Shown here: positions 7,906 to 17,417 of the stretch, one piece after another
How positions within the stretch are numbered: position 1 is the first letter of the stretch
Layout: every line of letters starts with the position of its first letter
DNA from: Rhodanobacter thiooxydans LCS2
GTDB taxonomy: Bacteria > Pseudomonadota > Gammaproteobacteria > Xanthomonadales > Rhodanobacteraceae
Reading direction: 5' to 3'
Length of the DNA: 64,000 nucleotides
NCBI RefSeq assembly: GCF_000264375.1
Contig: NZ_AJXW01000010.1
Location: forward strand, 1 to 64,000
Made by a program: the position numbers and the translations under genes
The notes under the pieces: model-generated
Told to the model about the DNA's origin: nothing
The model's input: only the letters and a program-made list of their open reading frames with translations
The model's database searches: none

Positions 7906-9228
7906 TCACTGCTCGTCGTCAGACAGCTCCAGCGACGGCGCCGGTGTGACCAGCAGCTTGTCGATGCGGGCGCCGTCGAGGTCGACCACCTCGAAGCGGA
8001 TGCCGTGCCAGGCGAACATCTCGCCGGTCTGCGGAACGTGGCCGAGCGCGGTCATCACCATGCCGGCGGCGGTGCGGTAGCCGTGTTCCTCCTCGCCCGG
8101 CAGTTCGTCGATCTGCAGCAGCTCGCGCAGGTCGTCGGTGGAGAGGCTGCCGTCGACCAGCCAGCTGCCGTCGGCACGCCGCTTGATCGGGCTGTCCTCG
8201 CCGCTGCCGGCGTGGCCGATCTGGCTGGCGCCGACCACTGCCGCCAGCAGGTCGTTGACGGTGACCACGCCTTCAATGTCGCCGTACTCGTCGACCACCA
8301 GCGCCAGCGGCGTCTCGGCATCGCGGAACTCTTCCAGCAGGTCCAGCGCGCGGGCGGTGGCCGGCACGAACAGCGGCTTGGCCAGGTGGCCGAACAGCTC
8401 CGGCTTGCCCTCGGCGAAGCTGTGCAGCAGGCGTTTGACCTCGACCACGCCGACCACCTCGCTCTCGTCGCCGCGATACACCGGGTAGCGCGAATACGGG
8501 GTCGCGCGCAGCACCTCGACGTTCTCCTCGCGGCTCGCCGCGATGTCCAGCCAGGCGATGCGCATGCGCGGGGTCATCACGCTGTCCACCGTGCGGTCGC
8601 CCAGGCGCAGCACGCGGTTGACCATGTTGTGCTCGTCGGCGTCGAGCACGCCCTGCTCGGCGCTCTCGGCCACCAGCAGGCGAATCTCCTCCTCGGTGAC
8701 CACGCCGCCTTGCGGGGTGGCCCGCAGCAGACGCAGCAGCAGGTTGCTCGATGCATTCAGCAGCAGCACGAAAGGCGCGGTCAGCCGCGACAGCAGCAGC
8801 ATCGGGATTGCCGCGTACGAGGCCAGTTTTTCCGGCGCCGACAGCGCCAGCCGCTTGGGCACCAGTTCGCCGACCACGATCTGGATGTAGGAGATCAGCA
8901 CGAAGCCCAGCACGATGCCGACGCCCCGTGCGTACGGCGCCAGCCACGCCAGCGGCGCGCTTTGCAGCAGCAGGGTGGAGATCTGGCCGCCGAGCGCGTC
9001 GCCGGCGACCGCGCCGGTGATCAGCGTCACCACGGTGATGCCGACCTGTATGGTGGACAGGAAACGCTCGGGCGCCTCGGCGTGCCGCAACGCGGCGGCG
9101 GCCTTGCGGCTGGTCCGCGCCATCTGCTTGAGGCGGCTCTTGCGGGAGGCCACCAGTGCCATCTCCGACAGCGCGAAGAAGCCGTTGCAAAGGGTGAGCA
9201 CGAGGACGAGCGCGATTTCGGTCAGCAT
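7906..9228 (-). CDS. CNNM/CorC-type transporter (DUF21, CBS pair, CorC_HlyC domain)
   Basis: 440-residue inner-membrane protein of the hemolysin-C/CNNM family, linked to Mg2+ or Co2+ efflux and resistance. The N-terminal DUF21 domain (about 1-190) has four hydrophobic segments and the motif NGFFALSEMALVASRKSRL. A CBS pair follows (about 205-335), with VMTPR and YSRYPVYRGDESEVVGVVEVKRL in the first and LALVVDEYGDIEGVVTVNDLL in the second. The C-terminal CorC_HlyC domain has DGSWLVDGSLSTDDL and GYRTAAGMVM. The start MLTEIALVLVLTLCNGFF at 9228 directly precedes the first membrane helix; the 37 residues available upstream lack family character. Confidence 0.93.
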   Translation of the reverse strand: MLTEIALVLVLTLCNGFFALSEMALVASRKSRLKQMARTSRKAAAALRHAEAPERFLSTIQVGITVVTLITGAVAGDALGGQISTLLLQSAPLAWLAPYARGVGIVLGFVLISYIQIVVGELVPKRLALSAPEKLASYAAIPMLLLSRLTAPFVLLLNASSNLLLRLLRATPQGGVVTEEEIRLLVAESAEQGVLDADEHNMVNRVLRLGDRTVDSVMTPRMRIAWLDIAASREENVEVLRATPYSRYPVYRGDESEVVGVVEVKRLLHSFAEGKPELFGHLAKPLFVPATARALDLLEEFRDAETPLALVVDEYGDIEGVVTVNDLLAAVVGASQIGHAGSGEDSPIKRRADGSWLVDGSLSTDDLRELLQIDELPGEEEHGYRTAAGMVMTALGHVPQTGEMFAWHGIRFEVVDLDGARIDKLLVTPAPSLELSDDEQ

Positions 9229-9354
9229 CGCGGCGATGTCGGGGGAGGCTGCATGGGCACAGTGTAAGGGTTGCGCGGGCCGCCGTTCACGAGAGCATTG
9301 ATGCGGGGCAACACGGGCGTCCTGTAATATTACTGTCATCCAACCCCTTCAGGC

Positions 9355-9993
9355 ATGGCCCGGATGTTTTCACTGCAGACGATTTTCGGCAAAGGTGACA
9401 AGTTCTACGGCCTGCTCGAACAAAGCGCTGCCACCGTCTGCGAAAGCGCCGGCGCCCTGCACGAACTGCTGACCCGGCCCGGCCAGGGGCCGGTGATGGC
9501 GGCCTTCACCGCCACCCGCGCGCGCGAGAAGGTGCTGGCTGCGCAGATCAGCGAGGAGCTGGTGAACACCTTCGTCACCGCGCTCGACCGCGAGGACATC
9601 GAGGCGCTGAATTCGGCGCTGTACAAGATCCCCAAGACCATCGAGAAGTTCGCCGAGCGCTACGAGATCGTGGCCGATCGCCTGGCCGGGGTGGATTTCG
9701 CCCAGCGCACGCTGGTGCTGCAGCGTTCCAGCGAGGTGGTCGCCGAGATGATCGGCGAGCTGCGCCGCGGCCTGCGCATCGACCCGGTGAAGAAGCTGCA
9801 GGACCGCCTGCAGGCGCTGGAATCGGAAGGCGACCGCATGCTGCTGGCGCCGTACCGCACGCTGTACACGGAAGGCGGCGACGCGATGAGGGCGATGCTG
9901 GCGAAGGACCTGTTCGAGCTGATCGAGAAGGCCATCGACAAGTGCCGCGACGTCGGCAACATCGTCTATTCGATCGTGCTGAAGAACTCCTGA
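9355..9993 (+). CDS. DUF47 / PhoU-like phosphate transport regulator
   Basis: 212-residue all-helical protein of the DUF47 (YkaA/PhoU-divergent) family, cytoplasmic and encoded beside Pit-type phosphate permeases. The family start is seen in FGKGDKFYGLLEQSA. Later helices carry EELVNTFVTALDREDIEALNSALYKIPKTIEKFAERYE, a stretch typical of DUF47 with metal-binding Asp/Glu. DUF47 proteins modulate Pit uptake; that role is inferred from family and neighbour. Two ATGs are possible, at 9355 and 9364; neither has a strong ribosome site and the longer is listed. pit follows 87 bases downstream. Confidence 0.92.
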   Translation: MARMFSLQTIFGKGDKFYGLLEQSAATVCESAGALHELLTRPGQGPVMAAFTATRAREKVLAAQISEELVNTFVTALDREDIEALNSALYKIPKTIEKFAERYEIVADRLAGVDFAQRTLVLQRSSEVVAEMIGELRRGLRIDPVKKLQDRLQALESEGDRMLLAPYRTLYTEGGDAMRAMLAKDLFELIEKAIDKCRDVGNIVYSIVLKNS

Positions 9994-10003
9994 GGTTACG
10001 CCC

Positions 10004-10084
10004 GTGACCTCGCGCCTTCCGCCCCGTCCGGCCGCGCTGCCGGTGTTGCGCACGTCCTCCCGCCTGATCGGGGGCCGCGCATGA
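10004..10084 (+). CDS. Possible 26-codon leader peptide coupled to pit
   Basis: A GTG preceded by gaggttacgccc opens a frame of 26 residues (MTSRLPPRPAALPVLRTSSR...) whose TGA overlaps the pit start as ATGA. It is too short to judge by codon use, and it is Arg/Pro-rich like many chance frames in GC-rich DNA. If translated it would couple ribosomes onto pit. No homology is claimed. Confidence 0.25.
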   Translation: MTSRLPPRPAALPVLRTSSRLIGGRA

Positions 10085-11193
10085 GCGTCGTCATCGCGGT
10101 AGTGGTGATTGCGCTGGTCTTCACCTATATCAACGGTTTCCACGACACCGCCAATTCGATCGCCACGGTGGTGGCGACCAAGGTGCTCTCGCCCGGCCAG
10201 GCGGTGCTGCTGGCGGCGGGTACCAACCTGGCCGGCGCGTTCATGGGCACCGCGGTGGCGGCCACCATCGCTTCCGGACTGATCAACGCCGGGGTGATCG
10301 AGATGGGTTCGCAGCTGCTGGTCTGCGCACTTCTGGCGGCGATCGTGTGGAACCTGATCACCTGGTGGCTGGGCCTGCCGTCCAGTTCGAGCCATGCGCT
10401 GATCGGCGCGCTGGTGGGCGCGGCGCTGGCGGCTTCCGGCAACAATTTCGACGCGGTGGTCTGGGTCGAGGGCAGCGTGCTGAAGGGCCACGGCGTGGTG
10501 CCCAAGGTGATCATCCCGATGGTGCTCTCCCCGCTGGCGGGTTTCATCATCGGCTTCTTGCTGATGGGCGCGCTGTATGCGCTGCTGGCCTGGTTCGCGA
10601 ACCGGCAGGGCTGGTCGCGCCGGTTCGGGCGCACCCCGTTCGTCAACGCGTTCTTCGGCAAGGCGCAGGTCGTTTCGGCCAGCGCGATGGGCGTGGCGCA
10701 CGGCATGAACGACGCGCAGAAGAGCATGGGCATCATCGCGCTGGCGCTGGCCGGCGCCACCGCGGCGCACCAGTTCGACCACCTGCCGGCATGGCTGGGC
10801 TTCCTGCGCATCGACGGCGACCCGGCCGGCGGCTTTGAGATCCCGGTGTGGGTGAAGGTGGTCTCCGCGCTGACCATGGCCGCCGGCACGGCCGGTGGCG
10901 GCTGGCGCATCATCAAGACGCTGGGCCACAAGATGGTCAAGCTGCACCCGATCAACGGCTTTGCCGCCGAGACCAGCTCGGCGGCGGTGATCCTGGCCGC
11001 CTCGGCATTCGGCATTCCGGTGTCGACCACGCACAATGTGTCCGCCTCGATCATGGGCGTGGGCGCGGCCAAGCGTTTCAACTCGATCCGCTGGTCGGTG
11101 GTCGAGCGCATGGTGTGGGCGTGGATTCTGACCCTGCCGGTCACCGCGCTGCTGGCCTACGGGTTGGTGATGGTGTTCCGCATGGCGTCCTGA
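10081..11193 (+). CDS. pit: Low-affinity inorganic phosphate transporter (PiT family)
   Basis: 370-residue inner-membrane permease importing metal-phosphate complexes with protons. Both PiT signature repeats are visible: the N-terminal NGFHDTANSIATVVAT (residues about 19-34) and the C-terminal MGVAHGMNDAQKSMGIIALAL, plus the paired GLPSSSSHALIGAL and IPVSTTHNVSASIMGVG segments. About ten hydrophobic helices are apparent. It is shorter than E. coli PitA (about 500) and closer to the compact bacterial/archaeal forms. It forms an operon with the DUF47 gene upstream. Confidence 0.96.
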   Translation: MSVVIAVVVIALVFTYINGFHDTANSIATVVATKVLSPGQAVLLAAGTNLAGAFMGTAVAATIASGLINAGVIEMGSQLLVCALLAAIVWNLITWWLGLPSSSSHALIGALVGAALAASGNNFDAVVWVEGSVLKGHGVVPKVIIPMVLSPLAGFIIGFLLMGALYALLAWFANRQGWSRRFGRTPFVNAFFGKAQVVSASAMGVAHGMNDAQKSMGIIALALAGATAAHQFDHLPAWLGFLRIDGDPAGGFEIPVWVKVVSALTMAAGTAGGGWRIIKTLGHKMVKLHPINGFAAETSSAAVILAASAFGIPVSTTHNVSASIMGVGAAKRFNSIRWSVVERMVWAWILTLPVTALLAYGLVMVFRMAS

Positions 11194-11201
11194 GGCATCA
11201 A

Positions 11202-11291
11202 CTGTAGGAGCCCGCTCGCGGGCGATGCCTCTGGAGCGGAGGTTCGGGGTTCGCAAAAGCAAAGGCATCGCCCGCGAGCGGGCTCCTACAG
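11202..11291. repeat. REP pair (ctgtaggagcccgc type)
   Basis: A 28-base GC-rich unit (gtaggagcccgctcgcgggcgatgc core) at 11202 is repeated in inverse at the right end, with a tcggggttcgcaaaagc-type spacer. The right end overlaps the 3' end of the following minus-strand gene and supplies its TAG stop. The same family occurs at 27906-28016. Confidence 0.92.
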
Positions 11292-11690
11292 AGTGTCGTC
11301 GCCGGTACTGATGAGCTGTTCCAGCTGGTCGCCGAGCACACCCAGCTCGTGCACCACGCGCTGCAGTTCGGTGCGGTCGAGGAACTCGTAGGGGCGGTTT
11401 TCGCACAGGTGCAGGTAGGGCGATCCGTCCAGGTCGGTCACCGCGAGAAAGCCGGTGCGCTGCTGCCAGTTGAAGCGCAGGCAGCGCACGGGGTCGGTGC
11501 CGGCGAGCGGGCCGATCGGCGTGGATACGCGCAGATAGCGCAGCCCCGCTTCGTCTTCCAGTTCCGCCAGGTAGATGCCCTGGTAGCGGTTCGGCGCCAG
11601 TTTCAGATCGAAGCTGATCAGGTAGGGATCGTTCTGGCGCAGCTCGTGCAGGCTGCCGAGATGGGAACGCACGGCTTCGAAGTGGCGCAT
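11286..11690 (-). CDS. Small conserved-type protein, unknown function
   Basis: 134 residues, acidic, no signal peptide or membrane segment. It has an alpha-beta pattern: helix (FEAVRSHLGSLHELRQ), strands (YLISFDLKLAPNRYQGIYLAELED, RYLRVSTPIGPL, FLAVTDLDGSPYLHLCENRPY) and a C-terminal coiled-coil-like helix (RTELQRVVHELGVLGDQLEQLI). The layout recalls YbjN/CesT-type chaperone folds, but that is a weak impression. The ATG at 11690 follows an AAGGAAG ribosome site. The stop codon lies inside a REP unit, so the last residues may differ from relatives. It is divergent from the ATL gene. Confidence 0.75.
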   Translation of the reverse strand: MRHFEAVRSHLGSLHELRQNDPYLISFDLKLAPNRYQGIYLAELEDEAGLRYLRVSTPIGPLAGTDPVRCLRFNWQQRTGFLAVTDLDGSPYLHLCENRPYEFLDRTELQRVVHELGVLGDQLEQLISTGDDTL

Positions 11691-11756
11691 GGCGGCTTCC
11701 TTCGACAAGGACCGGAAGCTACTCTGCCACGGATATCCGCTTGCGTCGCGTGAACC

Positions 11757-12098
11757 ATGAATGAGGCCGCCGCCCGCATCTACGCCGCCATCGCCGCGAT
11801 CCCGCGCGGCCGCGTCGCCAGCTACGGCGCCATCGCCGCCCGTGCCGGACTGCCCGGGCGGGCGCGGCTGGTCGGCCGGCTGCTGGGCGAGGTGCCCGAT
11901 GGCATGGAGTTGCCGTGGTACCGCGTGCTGCGTTCCAGCGGGCACATCGCGATGGCGCCGGGCAGCCGCGGTTTTCGCGAGCAGTCGCGCCGGCTGCGCG
12001 CCGAAGGCGTGGAAGTGAAGAACGGCCGCGTGCCGCTGTCGCGCTTCGGCCTGGATGGCGATCTCGACCACGCGCTGTGGGGCATGCCGGACGGCTGA
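11757..12098 (+). CDS. Alkyltransferase-like protein (ATL, MGMT family)
   Basis: 113 residues matching the DNA-binding domain of O6-alkylguanine transferases. The segments IPRGRVASYGAIAARAGLPGRARLVGRLL and WYRVLRSSGHIAM fit the MGMT helix-turn-helix and active-site region. The catalytic PCHR motif is replaced by PWYR, so Trp stands where the acceptor Cys would be. That is the hallmark of ATL proteins, which flip and hold O6-alkylguanine and hand it to nucleotide excision repair. E. coli YbaZ has PWHR. The gene precedes recQ but is separated from it by 235 bases with a large inverted repeat. Confidence 0.93.
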   Translation: MNEAAARIYAAIAAIPRGRVASYGAIAARAGLPGRARLVGRLLGEVPDGMELPWYRVLRSSGHIAMAPGSRGFREQSRRLRAEGVEVKNGRVPLSRFGLDGDLDHALWGMPDG

Positions 12099-12183
12099 AC
12101 GGTGGCGTCGCCGACGAGTCGTCGCAGCTATTTCCGGCGGCCAGGCCGGGCCGGTTTGTTACCATGCAGCCGATGAAAGCCAT

Positions 12184-12333
12184 AGAGCCTGCTCATGATC
12201 TCCAAGTGCCCCGCGTTGCCATCGAGTGGCCGCCATGCGGCAGCGCGTGGCTTGGTCTGACAGCCAGTCAGGCGCGGCGCCACGCACTACCACCTGGCGG
12301 CCACTCGATGGCAACGCGGGGCACTTGGAGATC

Positions 12334-12346
<13 letters not shown>
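12184..12346. repeat. 51-bp perfect inverted repeat spanning the recQ start
   Basis: Left arm 12184-12234 and right arm 12296-12346 are exact reverse complements over 51 bases, with a 61-base loop that has its own gcgtggc/gccacgc dyad. The right arm contains the recQ ribosome site (ggag) and the ATG with the first four codons. The arms read agagcctgctcatgatctcc... inward from the left. In RNA this would be a very stable hairpin hiding the start; in supercoiled DNA it could extrude a cruciform. Confidence 0.95.
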
Positions 12347-14169
<1,823 letters not shown>

Positions 14170-14420
14170 GCGGCGGCAGCGGATATTCTCCCTTCGTTGG
14201 TTCTCGAACCCTCACGCCGCCTGAGCCCTTCCCCTTCGGGAGAGGAGTTGGAGTGCGGTTGCGTGCGCCCCACGCTCCGCCTGCACCCTCATCCGCCCTC
14301 CGGGCACCTTCTCCCGGAGGGAGAAGGGAAAGGCCAAGTTTGATACGGGTACGCGGCACCGGAGACAGGAGTGAGGGTACGAGCAGGCTCTTGCGAATCC
14401 CGAATCCCAAATCCCTTCAC
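14170..14420. repeat. Intergenic region with two hairpin repeats
   Basis: No gene is seen between recQ and the operator at 14421. The stretch holds a cccttccccttcgggagagg-type hairpin near 14225, a second dyad (ccctccgggcaccttctcccggaggg) near 14297-14325, and a degenerate cgaatcccgaatccc run near 14396. These resemble dispersed intergenic repeats; the first may terminate recQ transcription. Confidence 0.5.
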
Positions 14421-14434
14421 TGCATACGTATTCA
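14421..14434. promoter_or_regulatory. Putative LacI-family operator, copy 1
   Basis: The near-palindrome tgcatacgtattca lies 70 bases before the sugar transporter start. The identical 14-mer recurs at 31865 and 44607, and its exact reverse complement at 44777, all upstream of carbohydrate genes. The central CG and dyad are typical of LacI-family sites. The regulator at 16088 is the likely binder, by proximity. Confidence 0.75.
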
Positions 14435-14503
14435 CCCGGACACGGTCAGGCGCTACGGTGCAGACTCGGGCGCATCTTGATGCCATGACGTTGGGGAGAC
14501 GCG

Positions 14504-15928
14504 ATGAGCACGATGGACACGACGGGCGACGGCCTGGGCCAGCGCGCCACCGCACGGGTGGTGCTGATCTCGGCGGCGGCAGCACTGGGCGGCTTCCTGT
14601 TCGGTTTCGACACGGCGGTGATCAACGGCGCCGTCGACGCAATCCGCGGCGGCTTCGCGCTGGACGCGGCGCAGACCGGCTTCGCGGTGTCCTGCGCGCT
14701 GCTCGGCTCGGCGCTGGGTGCGTGGTACGCCGGCATGCTGGCGAACCGCTTCGGCCGCGTGCGCACGATGCAGGTGGCGGCGGCGCTGCTGGTGGTCAGC
14801 GCGCTGGGCTCGGGGCTGGTCACCGGGGTGTGGGACCTGGTGCTGTGGCGGCTGGTCGGCGGCATCGGCGTGGGCGTGGCCTCGGTGATCGCGCCCACCT
14901 ACATCGCCGAAGTGTCGCCCGCGCACATTCGCGGCCGGCTCGGCTCGATGCAGCAGCTGGCGATCGTGCTGGGCATCTTCGCGGCGCTGCTCAGCGACGC
15001 CTGGCTGGCCGGCGTGGCCGGCGGCGCAGCCGAGCCGCTGTGGCTGGGGCTGGCGGCGTGGCGCTGGATGTTCCTGGTGGCGACGCTGCCGGCACTGGTC
15101 TACGGCACCCTGGTGCTGGGCGTGCCGGAATCGCCGCGCCACCTGGTCGCCAAGGGCCGCCTCGACGAGGCCCGCGTGGTGCTGCGCAACGTGCTGAACA
15201 TGCACAACGAAGCCGCGCTGGACAACAAGCTGCGCGACATCGAGGACAGCCTGCGCTCGGAGCACAAGCCGCGCCTGCGCGACCTGTGCGGCAAGACGGC
15301 GGGCCTGCTGCCGGTGGTGTGGGTCGGCATCCTGCTGTCGGTGTTCCAGCAGTTCGTGGGCATCAACGTGATCTTCTATTACTCGTCCACGCTGTGGCAT
15401 TCGGTGGGCTTCAGCGAGGCCGACTCGTTCACCATCACCGTGGTCACCTCGATCGTCAACGTGCTGGTCACCCTGGTGGCGATCGCGCTGGTCGACAAGG
15501 TCGGCCGCAAACCCCTGCTGGTGGTCGGCTCGGCCGGCATGGCGATCACCCTGGGACTGATGGCGTGGTGTTTCTCGCAGGCCACCGGCAGCGGCGCCAC
15601 GCTGAGCCTGCCCGGCGCCACCGGCGTGGTGGCGCTGGTCGCGGCGAACGCCTACGTGGTGTTCTTCGGGGTGAGCTGGGGCCCGGTGGTGTGGGTGCTG
15701 CTGGGCGAGATGTTCCCCAACCGGATCCGCGCCACCGCGCTGGCGGTGGCCGCGGCGGCGCAGTGGCTGGCGAACTTCGCGATCACCAGCACGTTCCCGG
15801 CGCTGGCCGAGCTGGGCCTTACCTTCGCCTACGGGCTGTATGCCGGCTTCGCGCTGCTGTCGCTGCTGTTCGTGCTGGCCGGCGTGCGCGAGACCAAGGG
15901 CATCGAGCTGGAGGACATGCGCGCATGA
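14504..15928 (+). CDS. Sugar porter family MFS transporter
   Basis: 474-residue, 12-helix inner-membrane proton/sugar symporter of the XylE/GalP type. Signatures: GGFLFGFDTAVINGA in helix 1, NRFGRVRTM after helix 2, GGIGVGVASVIAPTYIAEVSPAHIRGRLGSMQQL in helices 4-5, PESPRHLVAKGRLDEA at the central loop, QQFVGINVIFYYSS in helix 7 (sugar-binding QQ and N), DKVGRKPLL, and a C-terminal ETKGIELEDM. Glucose is a reasonable substrate given the maltodextrin locus and shared operator, but sequence alone does not decide it. The ATG at 14504 follows ggggaga. Confidence 0.92.
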   Translation: MSTMDTTGDGLGQRATARVVLISAAAALGGFLFGFDTAVINGAVDAIRGGFALDAAQTGFAVSCALLGSALGAWYAGMLANRFGRVRTMQVAAALLVVSALGSGLVTGVWDLVLWRLVGGIGVGVASVIAPTYIAEVSPAHIRGRLGSMQQLAIVLGIFAALLSDAWLAGVAGGAAEPLWLGLAAWRWMFLVATLPALVYGTLVLGVPESPRHLVAKGRLDEARVVLRNVLNMHNEAALDNKLRDIEDSLRSEHKPRLRDLCGKTAGLLPVVWVGILLSVFQQFVGINVIFYYSSTLWHSVGFSEADSFTITVVTSIVNVLVTLVAIALVDKVGRKPLLVVGSAGMAITLGLMAWCFSQATGSGATLSLPGATGVVALVAANAYVVFFGVSWGPVVWVLLGEMFPNRIRATALAVAAAAQWLANFAITSTFPALAELGLTFAYGLYAGFALLSLLFVLAGVRETKGIELEDMRA

Positions 15929-16087
15929 AAGCCATCGGGCATGCCGCGCTCCGGTCAGTGGCGCCGGCTGCGGACTGCGCCTGCCGCGAGGCGCGGCGGG
16001 CGGTATACGACAGGCGGCGGGCAAACCGGCTAGGATTCGGGGGCGCCGGCACCGTGCCGGACAAGCGGATGGCGGATCAGGCCGCGG

Positions 16088-17110
16088 ATGAAGGGAAAAG
16101 CCACATCGATCGACATTGCCCACCTGGCCGGGGTGTCCCAGGCCACGGTGTCCCGCGCGCTGCGCGGCAGCCCGCTGGTCAATGAGGAAACCCGGCGGCG
16201 CATCCAGGCCGCCGCCGACCAGCTCAACTACAAGGTCGACAAGAACGCCTCCAACCTGCGCCGGATGCACACCGGCACGCTGGCGCTGCTGTTCTTCGAG
16301 GACCCTACCGCCGACGAGTCGCACATCAACCCGTTCTTCCTGTCGATGCTGGGCTCGATCACCCGCGCCTGCGCGTTGCAGGGCTACGACCTGCTGATCT
16401 CGTTCCAGCAGTTCTCGCGCGACTGGCATGCCGATTTCGCCGACAGCAAGAAGGCCGACGGCCTGATCCTGCTCGGCTACGGCGACTACCTGGCGTATAC
16501 CGACAAGCTGGAGAAGCTGGTGGCGCAGGGCACCCGCTTCGTGCGCTGGGGCGCGGTGCTGGCGGATCAGCCCGGCGTGTCGATCGGCTGCGACAACTTC
16601 CGTGGCGGCCAGGCGGTGGCCGCGCATCTGCTAGAACGTGGCTGCCGCCGCATCGCCTTCCTCGGCGACGCCTCCAGCCACTATCCCGAGTTCTTCGGCC
16701 GCTATCGCGGCTACGTCGACGCCTTGCAGCAGGCGGGCGTGGAAGTGGACCCGGCGCTGCAGGAGAACGCCGAGAGCACCGAGCACTCCGGCTACGAGGC
16801 GATGCGCAGCCTGATCCTGCGCGAGGTCGGCCTGGACGCGGTATTCGCCGCGAGCGACCTGATTGCGATCGGCGCCATGCGCGCGCTCAGCGACCACGGC
16901 CTGCGCGTGCCGCAGGACGTGGCGCTGGCCGGCTTCGACGACATCGCCACCGCCAGCTTCGTCAACCCGCCGCTGACCACCGTGCTGCAGGACACCAAAC
17001 AGGCCGGCGAGGTGCTGGTGGACAGCCTGCTCGGCCTGATCCGCGGCGAGCCGGTGGACAGCGAGGTGCTGCCGGTGAAGCTGGTGGTGCGGCGCTCCAG
17101 CCTGCGCTGA
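16088..17110 (+). CDS. LacI-family transcriptional regulator
   Basis: 340 residues. The N-terminal helix-turn-helix is SIDIAHLAGVSQATVSRAL (residues about 7-25), followed by a hinge region (LNYKVDKNASNLRR) that lacks the usual Pro of many LacI hinges. The remainder is a periplasmic-binding-protein fold with GTLALLFFED, GLILLGYGDY, RIAFLGDAS, DAVFAASDLIAIGAMRAL and DVALAGFDDI, which forms the sugar-binding and dimer core. It is 159 bases after the sugar MFS gene on the same strand. Its likely targets are the four identical 14-bp sites at 14421, 31865, 44607 and 44777, making it a candidate maltodextrin repressor. That link is inferred. Confidence 0.93.
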   Translation: MKGKATSIDIAHLAGVSQATVSRALRGSPLVNEETRRRIQAAADQLNYKVDKNASNLRRMHTGTLALLFFEDPTADESHINPFFLSMLGSITRACALQGYDLLISFQQFSRDWHADFADSKKADGLILLGYGDYLAYTDKLEKLVAQGTRFVRWGAVLADQPGVSIGCDNFRGGQAVAAHLLERGCRRIAFLGDASSHYPEFFGRYRGYVDALQQAGVEVDPALQENAESTEHSGYEAMRSLILREVGLDAVFAASDLIAIGAMRALSDHGLRVPQDVALAGFDDIATASFVNPPLTTVLQDTKQAGEVLVDSLLGLIRGEPVDSEVLPVKLVVRRSSLR

Positions 17111-17134
17111 GAGGTTGTGATTCTTCAACCTCTC
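17109..17134 (+). terminator. Hairpin overlapping the lacI-family gene stop
   Basis: Nine-base arms gagaggttg and caacctctc enclose an eight-base loop and overlap the TGA. No T-run follows. It probably ends transcription of the regulator gene, but could also be a structured untranslated element. Confidence 0.5.
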
Positions 17135-17157
17135 AGGCCGGCCAGGGCGAGGGCATG

Positions 17158-17229
17158 GATGCCCGAGTTGAGGCAACGCAGGAGCGGTTGCCCGATGCCC
17201 GAGTTGAGGCAACGCAGGAGCGGTTGCCC
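17158..17229. repeat. Two tandem 36-bp repeats
   Basis: The unit beginning gatgcccgagttgaggcaac occurs twice with no gap (17158-17193 and 17194-17229) and no visible change. It lies in the 307-base gap between the regulator and the GGDEF/EAL gene. Within the unit, gggcaac-type ends give short dyads. No function is known. Confidence 0.9.
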
Positions 17230-17238
17230 GGTGGGCGG

Positions 17239-17272
17239 ACATGAAACAGTCACGCCAGTGCCTGTTTCATGT
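17239..17272. repeat. Inverted repeat, 11-bp arms
   Basis: acatgaaacag (17239-17249) and ctgtttcatgt (17262-17272) are exact reverse complements around 12 bases. This is the second of three hairpins in this gap and might be an operator or a terminator. Confidence 0.7.
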
Positions 17273-17305
17273 GAGCGAGGCCGGACGTGTACCGGACTCG
17301 CGATC

Positions 17306-17334
17306 GAAGAAAACCACGGGATGTGGTTTTCTTC
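17306..17334. terminator. Inverted repeat, 12-bp arms with A/T-rich ends
   Basis: gaagaaaaccac (17306-17317) and gtggttttcttc (17323-17334) pair perfectly around five bases. The ttttcttc at the 3' side gives it the look of a rho-independent terminator read on the plus strand, about 85 bases before the next gene. It is A/T-rich relative to its surroundings. Confidence 0.55.
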
Positions 17335-17417
17335 ACAAGCTCTGAGATCATCGCTGCGCGGCGCCACTATCGCCTTTGCATGCGATCGCATAATCTGCCA
17401 CTGCCATAGCCACTGGC

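Noticed and set aside
9370-11406. 678-residue open frame on the minus strand across DUF47-pit
   Set aside because: It is antisense to two well-supported genes, is rich in His/Arg/Gln from GC-rich mirror codons, and has no motif or ribosome site.
12226-12333. Longer recQ start at 12226
   Set aside because: It would translate the hairpin loop and give an N-terminal extension not seen in RecQ; the ATG at 12334 has a good ribosome site and fits family length.
14453-16627. 724-residue open frame on the minus strand across the sugar porter and regulator
   Set aside because: Antisense shadow of two clear genes with low-complexity Arg/Gln/His composition.
17158-17229. Possible CRISPR or attachment site
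   Set aside because: Only two units with no spacer, no integrase and no tRNA nearby.
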